This document shows positions 11,644 to 22,137 of a DNA stretch of 64,000 bases, one piece after another (the stretch's first letter is position 1; every line of letters starts with the position of its first letter). The DNA is from Tritrichomonas musculus. Lineage: Eukaryota; Parabasalia; Tritrichomonadida; Tritrichomonadidae. The notes beneath the pieces are model-generated. The model saw nothing but the letters and a program-made list of their open reading frames with translations. It was not told the DNA's origin and made no database searches. Where the stretch lies: positions 3,286,001-3,350,000 of the forward strand of contig JAPFFF010000011.1 of assembly GCA_039105265.1 (NCBI GenBank), in the 5' to 3' direction. The translations under genes and the position numbers were made by a program.

Positions 11644-12912
11644 TTATTTGCTGCCGAAGCTAAAAAGTGATTTTTTCTTTCCATATTCTGATTTCATCAC
11701 TGTTTTATATGTCTTAAGTTGGTTTTTTGAATAATCTGAAAATCCATTAATTTTTTCAAGAACTTTTTTCACCGACTTACGTTTCTTTCCATTTCTCACA
11801 AGCAAAATAAACATTTCCATCATTGTTGCATGTAAAGAAGTTCCAAGTCGTGTGTATTGAGCTGCTTGGTAAACTTGATTACCAATTATCTGTAAAGACT
11901 GCTCATCAACTAATTTCAAGTCAAGGGCACTTCTGAAATATGAAAGAATTGATATGTGTAAAAGTGAACATTCGGGAAATTGTTCAACCAAGCTCAATAA
12001 GCGATTTGGTATTTTATCTTCAAATGATTGTTTGATTGTAATTCTTAAAAAGTCAATAATTTTTCCATGATATTGATGAGCATGATCAAAATTTTCATAT
12101 AAGAAAGAATGAGCTAATTGAATTAACGGTTTTAGTAATTCGCGTTGATTTTTGGTTTGAGCTAATGCAATATTTGCATCCCATCGTTTATTTTCAATGA
12201 AGCAAACAAATTCTTTTCGAAGAGCAAGACTTTTGATTACTTCATGACTTGTGAATAGTCCTGAAAGAATTGGATTTTGAATACCCATTTCAATCATTTT
12301 ATAAAATGAGCATAATTTTTCAACATTTTTTGAATTAAAATCTTCCATTGAAAGTGAATCTATATCAATTTCATGAATGTTTTGTAAAATTGCATCAGTA
12401 ATATTTCGATTAACAAGCCAATGCTGAACAACTTCAAGTTCAGGCTTATACTCCATAATGCTCGTAAACAAATCTGAAACACTTGTGTTTTCAACGTATT
12501 TTACGAGTTTAAATAAAAAGCCGCAACTATCAAGTGAACCGGTAATGCAGGTTTCGATTAACTTCAGTGTAATATTGCTAAGACGTCCAACTATAGGATC
12601 TTGCAGCTGTTGAGAAAGAAGTTGATTTGCAAATTTATAAAATAAGCAATTGTTAATTAAGGCTTCTGTGATTTTTGGTACCATCATTGTAAGAATTTCA
12701 AAGCTTGTTGTAGCTTGGGGAGAAGAAACGTTGCAAAAAGCAAGTTGAAGAATATTATAAATATTATCAAATAAAAAATTGATAACTTGAGTATCGTTTT
12801 TCCGAAGAGCAACAAAGATAGCAGGGTGCAGTATAACTTCATTTAATGATGAATCTTTATTGCAAGTGATATCTTCGAAACTTGAAGTGCATGGTGCTTC
12901 AATCCAATTCAT
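11644..12912 (-). CDS. Helical-repeat protein, possibly SAPS-type phosphatase subunit
   Basis: 422 aa, almost entirely alpha-helical with paired amphipathic helices (armadillo/HEAT style) and no signal or membrane segment. The N-terminal half (VILHPAIFVALRKNDTQV, then SFEILTMMVPKITEAL, then PIVGRLSNITLKLIETC) resembles the order of helices in SIT4/PP6-associated (SAPS) proteins, where a HP..L..L + asILT + GR.s.il pattern recurs. In that family the protein scaffolds a PP2A-like phosphatase catalytic subunit. The C-terminus ends in a basic, serine-rich tail (KKKSLFSFGSK). The family assignment is tentative; a generic ARM-repeat scaffold is the alternative. Confidence 0.55.
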   Translation of the reverse strand: MNWIEAPCTSSFEDITCNKDSSLNEVILHPAIFVALRKNDTQVINFLFDNIYNILQLAFCNVSSPQATTSFEILTMMVPKITEALINNCLFYKFANQLLSQQLQDPIVGRLSNITLKLIETCITGSLDSCGFLFKLVKYVENTSVSDLFTSIMEYKPELEVVQHWLVNRNITDAILQNIHEIDIDSLSMEDFNSKNVEKLCSFYKMIEMGIQNPILSGLFTSHEVIKSLALRKEFVCFIENKRWDANIALAQTKNQRELLKPLIQLAHSFLYENFDHAHQYHGKIIDFLRITIKQSFEDKIPNRLLSLVEQFPECSLLHISILSYFRSALDLKLVDEQSLQIIGNQVYQAAQYTRLGTSLHATMMEMFILLVRNGKKRKSVKKVLEKINGFSDYSKNQLKTYKTVMKSEYGKKKSLFSFGSK

Positions 12913-13550
12913 TTAACAATGGCTTTTATGAACAAAAATATCATTCAAAATTTGAATTAATTTTAATTATCAGAAATTTGTACTAACGATTAATCTATAA
13001 ACATATTAGAAATTTGTTTATTATATTTTGTAAAAAATAGTTTAATTAAATAAAAAAAAATATACTAATTTTTTTATTTTTGTGGATTAAAAACTCATTG
13101 AATTATTTAAATATGATTTAAAATACTTTTTTTCACAAAATTGTAAAATATAATAAATAATCAAATAATCATCTTAATTCTGAATTTTGAAGAGATTGAA
13201 AATATAAAATGTTTTTCTGAACTTTCAAATAAATTAAAACAAAATAAAATTCTCTCATATCATCACTCAAACATATTTTTATTATAAAAAAATAGAATTG
13301 CATGTGTAATGAGCATTCTCAATATTGTGGGTTTTGTTTTCGGCTTCTAGTCAAAAAATCTTATCATCATTCTATTTATAATAAAGAATAGCGTTTATTC
13401 ATTATGTTTTTTGTGTAGAGGTTTAATAAATTATATGTTTTCCATGATAATGTTTAATAAATTATTAAAAATTTTGATAAAGTTGTTCAATAACGGTAAA
13501 GTATTGAATTTCTTTTGTTGCCATAAAAGGTCAGTGTTGATATAAATAAA
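12913..13550. other. Divergent intergenic region
   Basis: 640 bp between the leftward helical-repeat gene and the rightward kinase, so it should hold both promoters. Very AT-rich; no motif stands out beyond A/T tracts. Confidence 0.4.
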
Positions 13551-14516
13551 ATGGAGCGAAACTATCGCTCAAGAGGCAACCGCAGAAGGAAAAGGTCGCC
13601 AGCGTATGGAGAGCGTCATGTACTCGATGAATTTCCAAGAATCAGTTGTCTTAGATTTGGTGAATGTATTGGAGAAGGTCACTTTTCGCATGTTTATCAA
13701 GGAACCTATCACAAAAACAAAGATGTTGCAATTAAAGTAATTGAAAGAGGTAGCGAACGACTAATTGAAACTGAAATTGATATACTTACAAAATTAAGAG
13801 GTGCGCCTCATATTATACAACTTTACGAAGTAATCAATTCAGATAGAACTCTATTGGTTTTTGAATTGCTCAATGGAATTGAAACGGATGACATTTGGAA
13901 TCATTTTTCTGTTAATCGGCTTCGTTTCCTACTTAAATCTATTCTTGAAGCTCTTTTGGCTGCGCATGAAGCTGGTATTGTTCATAGAGATGTTAAATTA
14001 TCTAATATATTAGTTTCACCTCATTTTGAAGATGTTAAACTTATTGATTGGGGTTGCGGTACATACCTTAACGATGAAATGTCAACTAAAGCTGGATCAA
14101 GGCAATGTCGTCCACCTGAAATGCTTCTTGGCTATAGGGGTTATGGCACAGGATGTGATATATGGGCAGTTGGAGTTCTTATTTTTAATATTCTTTGTTA
14201 TGGAAAGCTGCCATGGAAAGCAAGGACGGCTGAATCAGCTTTGATTAAAATGTCAGAATTTTTTGGAGGAAATCAAATTGACAGACTAGCTGATTTGCTA
14301 AATATAAAGATCAATAATGATGTTGATGACGAGTTTTATGATGAGCCAGAAAGTTCTCTTGAAGATTGTTTTGACGATGAATTATCTTATTTATTTGATC
14401 CTGAATTGATTGATTTGATGAAATTTCTTCTGACATTTGATTATAGACGAAGGCCAACAGCAAAGGAAGCTCTTGATCATCCTTTCTTCAAAAACTGTTC
14501 TAAAAAAAAGAAATAA
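13551..14516 (+). CDS. CK2-alpha-like serine/threonine kinase
   Basis: 321 aa with a basic N-terminal tail (RGNRRRKRS). Kinase landmarks in order: glycine loop GEGHFSHVYQG, VAIKVIE lysine, catalytic loop HRDVKLSNILV, magnesium loop DWG in LIDWGCGTYL, then SRQCRPPEMLLGY, CDIWAVGVLIFNIL, and RRRPTAKEALDHPFF. DWG instead of DFG, together with a CK2-like 'GSRxxxxPEMLLxYxxYxxxxDIWxxG', places it with casein kinase 2 catalytic subunits, although it diverges from the canonical CK2 sequence. An acidic insert (DVDDEFYDEPESSLEDCFDDE) lies before the last helices. Likely a constitutively active acidophilic kinase of nucleus/cytosol; this divergent copy may have special targets. Confidence 0.85.
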   Translation: MERNYRSRGNRRRKRSPAYGERHVLDEFPRISCLRFGECIGEGHFSHVYQGTYHKNKDVAIKVIERGSERLIETEIDILTKLRGAPHIIQLYEVINSDRTLLVFELLNGIETDDIWNHFSVNRLRFLLKSILEALLAAHEAGIVHRDVKLSNILVSPHFEDVKLIDWGCGTYLNDEMSTKAGSRQCRPPEMLLGYRGYGTGCDIWAVGVLIFNILCYGKLPWKARTAESALIKMSEFFGGNQIDRLADLLNIKINNDVDDEFYDEPESSLEDCFDDELSYLFDPELIDLMKFLLTFDYRRRPTAKEALDHPFFKNCSKKKK

Positions 14517-14784
14517 TGTTTTATTCTTATGTAATACATTCTAAATTGTATGTTTTATATTATAATATATTATTATTATATATATGTATTGTGGTTAGAA
14601 ATAAAATATTCTCCCATGTACTATTTTTTTGTTTCCTTTTAGATGTTTTTAGAGAAGATTTTAACGATTAAAATCTTTTTTCTTTTATCGTTGAGGTAAA
14701 ATAATTTGCCTTTTACCATCTATCAAAAAGTTGAAAAATTCACCATATCTAAGAATTTTTCGGTTATGGCCGTCCTTTTAGCCA

Positions 14785-15123
14785 ATGGGTCGCAAGAATT
14801 TAAGCAAAGCTCGTGAATCAATTATCAGCAGTCTGAGCCTCGTGACAAAATCTGGAAAATATTCACTCGGAATTGCACAGACACTTAAAGCCCTCCGCTC
14901 AGGCGAGGCTAAACTCGTCATATTCGCTAGCAACGTTGCCCCAGCACACAAATCCCTCATCGAATATTATGCAATGCTCTCACAGTGTGATATTCTCCCA
15001 TTTGATGGAGACAATGTCGATCTTGGAACAGCTTGTGGTAAATATTTCCGTAGTTCAGTCATTACAATTATCGATGCCGGTGAATCTGAAATTTTGAAAA
15101 TGATCAAAGAAAAACCACAATAA
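14785..15123 (+). CDS. RPL30: Large-subunit ribosomal protein eL30
   Basis: 112 aa, the normal length for eukaryotic L30. It follows the family along its whole length: SKARESIISSLSLVTKSGKY, QTLKALRSGEAKLVIFASN, IEYYAMLSQCDI, GNN-type loop here GDNVDLGTACGKYFR, and a terminal IIDAGESEI. The protein binds 28S rRNA in the 60S subunit; in yeast it also binds its own transcript. Codon use is visibly richer in C-ending codons than in the neighbours, as expected for a highly expressed gene. Start is the ATG giving MGRKNLSKA; an out-of-frame ATG lies 20 nt upstream. Confidence 0.95.
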   Translation: MGRKNLSKARESIISSLSLVTKSGKYSLGIAQTLKALRSGEAKLVIFASNVAPAHKSLIEYYAMLSQCDILPFDGDNVDLGTACGKYFRSSVITIIDAGESEILKMIKEKPQ

Positions 15124-15443
15124 GCGTTTCAATAAAATTTTTGATCTTTTTCTTTTATAATATATTGAATGTCTTTTTTTGTTTTGTTTTTATTTTTATT
15201 TTTTTGTTTGTTTGTTTTTTTAGTTGTTTCAAGGTTTTAAGTTGGAAATTGTTGAATCATAACTTGACTGAAATAAGAAATGTCACGATACCACTTTTTA
15301 AATTCGTATATAAACTATTTGAAAAGTTTTCTAAAAAATACCCACTATATCTAGTTAATAAAATAATATTAATTTTATATAGATTATCAATTTATTTTAT
15401 TTTAATCAACAACTTTTAAAAATCTGTTCATAATAAAAAAAAG
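15124..15443. other. Intergenic stretch between convergent genes
   Basis: T-rich 3' flank of eL30, then the 3' end of the leftward Sel1-repeat gene. A short frame here encodes only phenylalanine-rich low-complexity sequence and is not a gene. Confidence 0.5.
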
Positions 15444-17273
15444 TTATTCGCTGAACAAAATATTCACCCGTGCTGATAATAGAATCATTAAAACAACTGT
15501 TGTTACAAATGTAAATATCCTGGGAACATATGGTATTACTAATTTTTTGAGGATATTTGCATCATCTTGCTTCATTTGGCCTGTGAGAAATTCGAAAGAT
15601 GCTCTAGCAGTAACAATTGCTTGCACAACAGAAGCAAGATAGCAAGATGGAGAAGGTAGCAATCTCATTCGGTCAATCCATTGAATGGATTCTGAAAGAG
15701 GAGACATTAATGATAGCCAAAGAAGTGAAGAACCATCACCTTCTCTAGCCTTTCTTATTCTTTTAATTCGACTATCAGTGATTAATCCATGATCCTCAGA
15801 AATAAAAGAGTTTGATATTTTTTGTAAATAATTAATAGAGCCGCTTTCAATGTCCTGTGTGTCATCAACTTTCTGTTTAGCTATTCCTAGGTTGATTTCA
15901 TTTTCATCCTTTAAAAATGTATTGGTAGATTCGCTCAAATTAATCCAGCTAGAAGGTGTTAAATTCATATCAAGCATTTTAATAAAGGCATGTCTGGAAC
16001 CTCTGTTGACATATTTATCGAGATATTTTGCCCATGGTCCAACATCTACAATTCGTCTTAACATTGAAATGGCAGCAGAGCAATCTTCAACAACTCCATC
16101 GCCACCAATAAGTTGATCAGCTGCACTAAACATTGCTGGTGGATATCCTTTTGCTGCAGCTTTGGAGAATAATTCAAATCCTTTTGTGTTACTACGTGGA
16201 ATTGAATTAAAACCAAAGTATGTAAAGAACCCAAGCATATGAATAGCTGGAGAGTATCCTGAATCAGCTGCTTTACGGAGTAGGTCAGTTGCGCTATATA
16301 TGTTTCTTGAACTTTCGATTTTATTCATTGATATAATTTCTGCAAGTATTGTCATTGCAGCAGGGTCATTTAATTCATAGCCTTTGTTGAGTAATTGGAA
16401 AATGTAAGTAAAATTCAGTTTACCAGCTATTCGTGAAACATAAAGTCTTGCTATTGGTGCTGCAGCTTTAGGATTCCCTTTAGCAAGCGAAGATTTTAGT
16501 CGTTTTTTGGCTACTCTAATTTCGTTATCTGATGGATATGGTACTGATAATTCATACATAGCAAGGCGGTAAAGGTCCATTGGATCACTTGAATTTGACA
16601 TTCTTGCTATTTCTGTTTCATTTAATTCGGAATTTTGTTGAAAGTATGTCATTTTTGAAGTAACTTCAGCTAATGGCAAAAGTAAACGAGAAGCAGCAGG
16701 GCATGAAAGTGGTCTCGTTAATCCACTTTCATATTGGTGTGAGGAACTCAAAGTTGTTTCAACAATATTATAAGAGAGTGAATAGTCAGCTTCAATAATT
16801 GAAGCTGGTATATTATAATCATAGTATCGATGGTAAAAAGAAAGCATTGCGCTAGAAGCTGAATCATTTAATGCTCTCACTTTTAAGTAATATCTATATG
16901 CTAAACTTTGATCTTCTGTCTGGTTATATGCGCCGAATTCATAAATACGTCCAAGAATGAGGCATGCATGTGAAATATTGTCTTTATCACAGTATCTATG
17001 TAAATCCGCAAGAGTTTTATTTGGATTTATCCTCATATTTAATTGATGAAGTAAATGTGCCGGTTTAAATTTTTTAGGATTTCGAATTGTGAGTAAATCG
17101 CCGATGATTGGCATAGGAAAACTGTTTGGGGTTACAACAGTAAAAATTGGCATTATGGGAATATAATATGGATCATCCATATTTAATCCTTCTTTCCACG
17201 GAGCATTAGATTTCCACATTTGATTGTTCCATGAATTAAAATGGATGCAAAAAGAAATCAAAATATTTAACAT
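15444..17273 (-). CDS. HRD3/SEL1L-like Sel1-repeat ER membrane protein
   Basis: 609 aa from the ATG at 17273 (MLNILISFCIHFNSW), which gives a signal peptide; sequence upstream lacks another ATG in frame. Several Sel1 repeats are visible: ACLILGRIYEFGAYN...AYRYYLKV near residue 100, then a run at ~275-430 including LLRKAADSGYSPAIHMLGFF and ELFSKAAAKGYPPAMFSA. The block GDGVVEDCSAAISMLRRIVD followed by VGPWAKYLDKY matches the 'V.ERGPW' signature typical of SEL1L/HRD3. The C-terminus is a membrane anchor (TFVTTVVLMILLSARV). HRD3 is the lumenal adaptor of the HRD1 ubiquitin ligase and recruits misfolded glycoproteins for degradation. Several N-X-S/T sites fit a lumenal location. Confidence 0.75.
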   Translation of the reverse strand: MLNILISFCIHFNSWNNQMWKSNAPWKEGLNMDDPYYIPIMPIFTVVTPNSFPMPIIGDLLTIRNPKKFKPAHLLHQLNMRINPNKTLADLHRYCDKDNISHACLILGRIYEFGAYNQTEDQSLAYRYYLKVRALNDSASSAMLSFYHRYYDYNIPASIIEADYSLSYNIVETTLSSSHQYESGLTRPLSCPAASRLLLPLAEVTSKMTYFQQNSELNETEIARMSNSSDPMDLYRLAMYELSVPYPSDNEIRVAKKRLKSSLAKGNPKAAAPIARLYVSRIAGKLNFTYIFQLLNKGYELNDPAAMTILAEIISMNKIESSRNIYSATDLLRKAADSGYSPAIHMLGFFTYFGFNSIPRSNTKGFELFSKAAAKGYPPAMFSAADQLIGGDGVVEDCSAAISMLRRIVDVGPWAKYLDKYVNRGSRHAFIKMLDMNLTPSSWINLSESTNTFLKDENEINLGIAKQKVDDTQDIESGSINYLQKISNSFISEDHGLITDSRIKRIRKAREGDGSSLLWLSLMSPLSESIQWIDRMRLLPSPSCYLASVVQAIVTARASFEFLTGQMKQDDANILKKLVIPYVPRIFTFVTTVVLMILLSARVNILFSE

Positions 17274-17761
17274 AATCTTGAAAAATTTAAATTGAGAAAA
17301 CCATCTGGCCAAATATCAAATCATTTTCAAAGTATTTAAACTTTTCAAAATTTTCTTTGAAAACCAAAGAGGAATGAGCTTATTAGTAATTTAATATTAT
17401 TGTATTGCATTTATGTATAATTTGCATTCATTGTGCAATTTTTACTTTTCTCCCTATTGAAAATAATTTTGAACATTAAAATAATTACTTGAAATATGAA
17501 TATAAATATATTTATATGTTTAATCTCTCCCTCGTCATTTTATTCTGTCCTCGTAAAAGGTTTTTGTATTGAAGCAATTAGTAATAATTTTCTTATTTTT
17601 AAAAATCAGGCTTCAAAATTTGAAATATAAGATTAGATATAAAAATCAAACAACGAAAGCAAGATAAGAATTGGATCATCCAAAAAAAAAAAAAAATTGA
17701 TATAGATTGAGAGACAAACGGTCTCCCAATATGTGGTAAAATCTAATACGCATTCTCAAAA
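17274..17761. other. Divergent intergenic region
   Basis: 490 bp holding the promoters of the leftward Sel1-repeat gene and the rightward bromodomain-like gene. An A-tract (17682-17696) and AT-rich sequence; no clear motif. Confidence 0.4.
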
Positions 17762-18460
17762 ATGATGAATGAATTACTTCGCAAAAGGGCGATTGATGTG
17801 GTTGATCGCCTTATGTCTCACCCAAGTACTCAGCCATTTCTTTCTTTTCGTACCGATGATGATAACCAAAATTATTCAATAGATCCTGAAAAGAGTCTTA
17901 ATTCAATTAAGCAACGACTTGTTGATAATAAATATACGAAATTGCAAATGTGGCTTAATGATGTTGAGCAATGTTGGGTTGCTGTTGAAAAAAAGAACGC
18001 TGAACATCCTAATGAATTTAGTCAAAGTGAACTAATTTTAGCAGCAGAAAATCGTCGCTTATTTGAAAAAGAAAAGCGTGCAATAGATATCCTTACTACA
18101 CACAATTGGGGAAATGAACTAGTTCGTCTTCGTGGTAAAATTTTTGAGCTAATGATTGATCCTCCTCCAAAAATTAAGACATTTGCTTCTCCTTTTATAA
18201 ATTCAAATATAGTCAAAGCGAATCAGCCATCAATAAGTGAACATGAATTGAGATGTTTTGTTGATGCTTCTCTTTTACTCAAATCAGATGAGGATAACAA
18301 TGAAATATACAGAATTATATCAGAATTTCAGCCTGATTTACTAAAAAAGTCAGCAGATTTATGGTTTGATGTATCAAAATTAAACTTGCAAACATTTAAT
18401 GCTTTGAAAAATTTTATAAAATCAGCGCTTGAAAAAGAAGGTCAAACTTACCCAGAATGA
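17762..18460 (+). CDS. Small bromodomain-NET (BET-like) protein
   Basis: 232 aa. Residues ~8-85 fit a divergent bromodomain: helix Z VVDRLMSHPSTQPF, a YSIDPEKSLNSIKQRL segment matching the 'PMDLSTIKxRL' region, NNKYxxxxxWLNDVEQCW, and an Asn (KKNAEHP) where bromodomains hold acetyl-lysine. A helix (EKEKRAIDIL...VRLRGKIFEL) follows. Residues ~155-230 resemble the extra-terminal NET domain (EIYRIISEFQPDL...LWFDVSKLNLQTFNALKNF). BET proteins read acetylated histones and recruit chromatin factors. The protein is much shorter than animal BETs and has one bromodomain. It likely acts in the nucleus; the bromodomain loop is degenerate, so acetyl-lysine binding is uncertain. Confidence 0.7.
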   Translation: MMNELLRKRAIDVVDRLMSHPSTQPFLSFRTDDDNQNYSIDPEKSLNSIKQRLVDNKYTKLQMWLNDVEQCWVAVEKKNAEHPNEFSQSELILAAENRRLFEKEKRAIDILTTHNWGNELVRLRGKIFELMIDPPPKIKTFASPFINSNIVKANQPSISEHELRCFVDASLLLKSDEDNNEIYRIISEFQPDLLKKSADLWFDVSKLNLQTFNALKNFIKSALEKEGQTYPE

Positions 18461-18769
18461 ATGATGAAATATTATCTTTTTTGATTGTAATTTGAATAAA
18501 TATTGATTATATAAAATATTTTAAAATCATAAAATATAGATCTATTTAATTATATTTTTAAAAAATAATTATTGTTGCTATTTCACTATAAAAAAATAAT
18601 TAAATGTTGTTATTGTGTTATTTAACTTAAGTTAATCAATATCTTAAATAATCATATACTAAGTAAATATAAATATTGTTTAATCGAGTCAAAGGAAATA
18701 ATGAAAGAGTTATTGTGATGATAAAAGCCTTATAAAACAAACGAGTTCATCAAATATAGAAAAACAAAA
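18461..18769. other. Intergenic stretch between convergent genes
   Basis: 3' flanks of the bromodomain-like gene and the leftward Hsp70-family gene. AT-rich, nothing else seen. Confidence 0.4.
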
Positions 18770-20914
18770 TTAGTCCTCAATTTGGAGAGTTGTGGATTTA
18801 GGAGGGTAAACGTAGACATCCTTTTCATCTTCTTTTTTAGTTCTTCCCATTGCTTTATCTTTCAATCTTTCGAGGAACTTATCAATATCTTCGGTTCTAT
18901 CAATAATTTCATTCCAGAGTAATGCAGGATTATCAGTATCAGAAAGTGTTGATTGAAACTCGCTTCTTTCATCATGCCACATTTTTAGTTCAACAACTTT
19001 TCTTATTAAAGAACGAATTTCCTTTCTTTTTGGTCTTTTAGATTTTGATTTATAAAGCCAGTTGTTTTTAATTGTATCATTCACACTCGAGATCAAATTA
19101 GTCATATTTTCTTCAGCTACAGGAAGCATTTCAGCGTTTTGAACACGGCACATGACTGATCCAACAGCGTCTTGGAACATTTTGAGTCTTTGGGTAATTG
19201 ACTTTATCTCAAATTCTCTTTGTTTTAAGAACCAACGGTCAGTAGCAGTAACAGCTGCCGATAGAGCCTTTTTTTCATTTTCTGTTGTCATTTTATTAAA
19301 GTTGCCATTTTCACCTTCTGTGAGAGTCATTTTGGTGTCAAGAAGAAGCGATTCTAGCTTGTTGACAGCATCACCGAGTTTTCTCTTTTCTTCTTCTTTC
19401 TCTTCAATTGCTTTTTCTAGATTTAAAATATGTTTCTTCCAATATTTCGTATTTCTCATTGTTCCATTTTTGAATCTAAAAAGTCCATCTTTAGTCAGTT
19501 TTATATTTGTTGATGAATTTGTTGAGCTCCATGCAAGATATATTGATGATCCAACTGGATATGGGATTGATCTATCCATATGGCCTTTGTCATCTAAAAC
19601 TTGATTATAAATCCAGTGAACTTTGCCAACTTCTGGAATTGTTCCATTGTAATCATATTCGGAAGTATTTGTTCTTATCGATTGATTATATAATTTTAAT
19701 GGAATATAAGTAAGTGCTGGAAGCATAAAATCGCTACTACTAGCAGCACCAACATATGCAGCGCCGATTGCAAATGACTCTTCAGCATTCATAGAGAACA
19801 TCAAACGCTCAACACCAAATGCTTCTTTAACCACTTCTTGGACAATTGGTATACGTGAAATGCCGCCAAGCATTTGAACTCGGTCAGCTCTAGCATTTTG
19901 AAGTGATTCGCTGATCAATGAGCGAACCTTATCTAAAATTGGTTTTAAGGCTTCTTCAAATTCTTTTCTTGATATAGAATAAACAAAATCAACTTCTTCA
20001 ATTTGGCCATTGGCTTCTTTATCAATAGTCAATCGATGTTTAATCTTATTAGCTTCAGTTAGGAAAATTTGCTCGTTTCTAGGTGATAAACTTGGGCCTT
20101 TGTATTTTGACATAAGAAGATCAAATATAATAATGTCAATATCCCTGCCACCAACTTGATCATCAAAAACGTATGATAATTCAGTAATTCGAAGTTTTGG
20201 TTGTTTAACAAACTCTGTAATAACAATTTGAACATTTGATGCGCCAAAATCAAAGAAGGCGACATTTAAGGGTTTCTTTGAAAAATGTTTCTGGTGCTCC
20301 ATTGCAAAGTATGTACCTACTGCACGAGTTGAATCAACTATCAACGGTCCAAATTTTAATGCACGTGCCATTGAACGAATTGAATCTCTTTCTTGTTGAG
20401 GCCAGAATTTGGGAACCGAAAACACAGAAGATTTTATTACAGCATTTGGGTCAAGATTAAGTGCGCTGATATTTATTTGTGGTAGAGAACGATGGAATAT
20501 CAATTCTGGGAAAATTCCACAAAGAAGTGCTCTATCATTATAATGAGTGGTAATTGGGGCATAGAAATGACGTTTTTTAGATAAATCTCTCAATTGAGCA
20601 GTGCCCAACTTTGCAACAAAATTGGACCAGTGTCTAATTGTAGAATTTGGGTACTTCCTCATTGATAATGGATCATTCATTACATAGTCATAATCATTCA
20701 CTTCTGTAGAGTTAATAATATTTGGAATCGCTTCACCATTGGTTGGTATAATGGTCATAATTGTAGAAAATGTTCTTCTTGAGTTTGAATCTAATAAAAT
20801 TTCCATTTGTTTGCCTGGTCTTAGAATAGAAGCTCTGAGATGCTCACTCCCTATATCAACTCCTACTAAAGCAGAAAATGAAAGGTAAATTAAAAGATAA
20901 AAGCTAATAAGCAT
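18770..20914 (-). CDS. GRP170/Lhs1-type ER Hsp70
   Basis: 714 aa. A signal peptide (residues 1-16, LISFYLLIYLSFSA) leads directly into the Hsp70 phosphate-1 loop VGVDIGSEHLRASILRPG, whose SE and 'xxxxxPG' pattern is typical of HYOU1/Lhs1 rather than BiP. Further Hsp70 landmarks: VAFFDFGASNVQIVI (phosphate 2), RISTI-like LGGISRIPIVQEVVKEAFG (adenosine), EESFAIGAAYVGA. The C-terminal part has a charged coiled helix (LEKAIEEKEEEKRKL) and an alpha-helical lid. GRP170 acts in the ER lumen as nucleotide exchange factor for BiP and as a holdase. It is shorter than animal GRP170 (~1000 aa), with little acidic linker, and has no KDEL-type tail. Confidence 0.85.
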   Translation of the reverse strand: MLISFYLLIYLSFSALVGVDIGSEHLRASILRPGKQMEILLDSNSRRTFSTIMTIIPTNGEAIPNIINSTEVNDYDYVMNDPLSMRKYPNSTIRHWSNFVAKLGTAQLRDLSKKRHFYAPITTHYNDRALLCGIFPELIFHRSLPQINISALNLDPNAVIKSSVFSVPKFWPQQERDSIRSMARALKFGPLIVDSTRAVGTYFAMEHQKHFSKKPLNVAFFDFGASNVQIVITEFVKQPKLRITELSYVFDDQVGGRDIDIIIFDLLMSKYKGPSLSPRNEQIFLTEANKIKHRLTIDKEANGQIEEVDFVYSISRKEFEEALKPILDKVRSLISESLQNARADRVQMLGGISRIPIVQEVVKEAFGVERLMFSMNAEESFAIGAAYVGAASSSDFMLPALTYIPLKLYNQSIRTNTSEYDYNGTIPEVGKVHWIYNQVLDDKGHMDRSIPYPVGSSIYLAWSSTNSSTNIKLTKDGLFRFKNGTMRNTKYWKKHILNLEKAIEEKEEEKRKLGDAVNKLESLLLDTKMTLTEGENGNFNKMTTENEKKALSAAVTATDRWFLKQREFEIKSITQRLKMFQDAVGSVMCRVQNAEMLPVAEENMTNLISSVNDTIKNNWLYKSKSKRPKRKEIRSLIRKVVELKMWHDERSEFQSTLSDTDNPALLWNEIIDRTEDIDKFLERLKDKAMGRTKKEDEKDVYVYPPKSTTLQIED

Positions 20915-22137
20915 AATTTTTTTTTATATGAGTTGTTAACAACAAGGAAACCAAAAGAACGTCTTTCAAATCTATATATTATTATATGTTCAAAAAAAAA
21001 TAAACAATATGTTGGTATTTTTATATTTTTGATATCAAATTTTATATAATATCTAATAAAAAAAACTTTTATATGGAGATAATATGATTTTCTTTCTAAT
21101 GTAAACGATCATAGGCAATTCAAAAAATTGAATCGAATTAAAATAAATATGATAGATTTTTTTTTTTCCCTTTTTTCCGAGATTTTCTCTCAAACGCTTT
21201 GAAAAAGTTATTACACACAATTTTTTCACTTTTTTCCGAGATTATATTTCAGAAATTTTAATGGAGTAAAATGGCATAAATATAAAAAATGTAAAAAAGA
21301 AATATCGATTATAATAAAATATAGTTTTTTCAAAGCCTTTTTAGCTTTTTTTGGGAATGATGCAATATCAAACAGCTAGGCAATAAAAATTCTGTGACTT
21401 ATTACTAATGTTGAAATATATGTTACAATGGCTTCAATTCTTTTTAATTTTCGTTATAAAGGAGCAGAATTGTAACATAAAGCACGCTTTGATGGCTAAT
21501 TTGAATTTGAAAAGCGTTCACTATATAAATATTCAATGGCAAAGAATATCAAATGTGGGATAGCTGCCAATCTTTCATTCCCCTATATCAGCTTGTTTCT
21601 AACCAATTGATGCTGTTTTCCGAAAAGAATAGTGAAATAACATATTGAAGATTTTATAGAAAAAAAAATCGAATATGCTCAATCTTTAAATGCTTATAGT
21701 AATTTTAAATTAGTTGTAAGATTATTACTACAACGAATTAAATTAAAAATGGAATTTTTTAATTATTTAAAATCTGATCAAATTGAAAATATGAATTTTA
21801 ATATAAAAATGAAAGTATTGGTATATTGGTTTTTTAATCATTGAAAACATGATCAAGTGGACAGATTGAAGTGTCGATTAAATGAAATAAAGGTATAGAA
21901 ACTCTTTTTCAATTCAGAGGTGCGGACAGGGTGAAGTGATTTAGATTCGCACCAAAATTTGTATGTATTAATTATTTTTTATGAGCATTATAATGATATA
22001 ATTTTTTTTTATTTTCGTCCACGGGGCCGACTTGTGGCGATATATGATTTTTTTTCTGAGGTAGAAAAATATAAACCACTGAAAAAAATATAAAAATATG
22101 TAAACTATAGAAATTATGCAATTGATAGAAAAATCTA
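20915..22137. other. AT-rich gene-free stretch
   Basis: 1.2 kb upstream of the GRP170-like gene. The first few hundred bases should include its promoter. TTTTTTCCGAGATT occurs twice (~21172 and ~21229). No gene seen. Confidence 0.5.

Noticed and set aside
15141-15419. 92-aa Phe-rich frame after eL30
   Set aside because: T-rich 3' flank translated; low complexity only.
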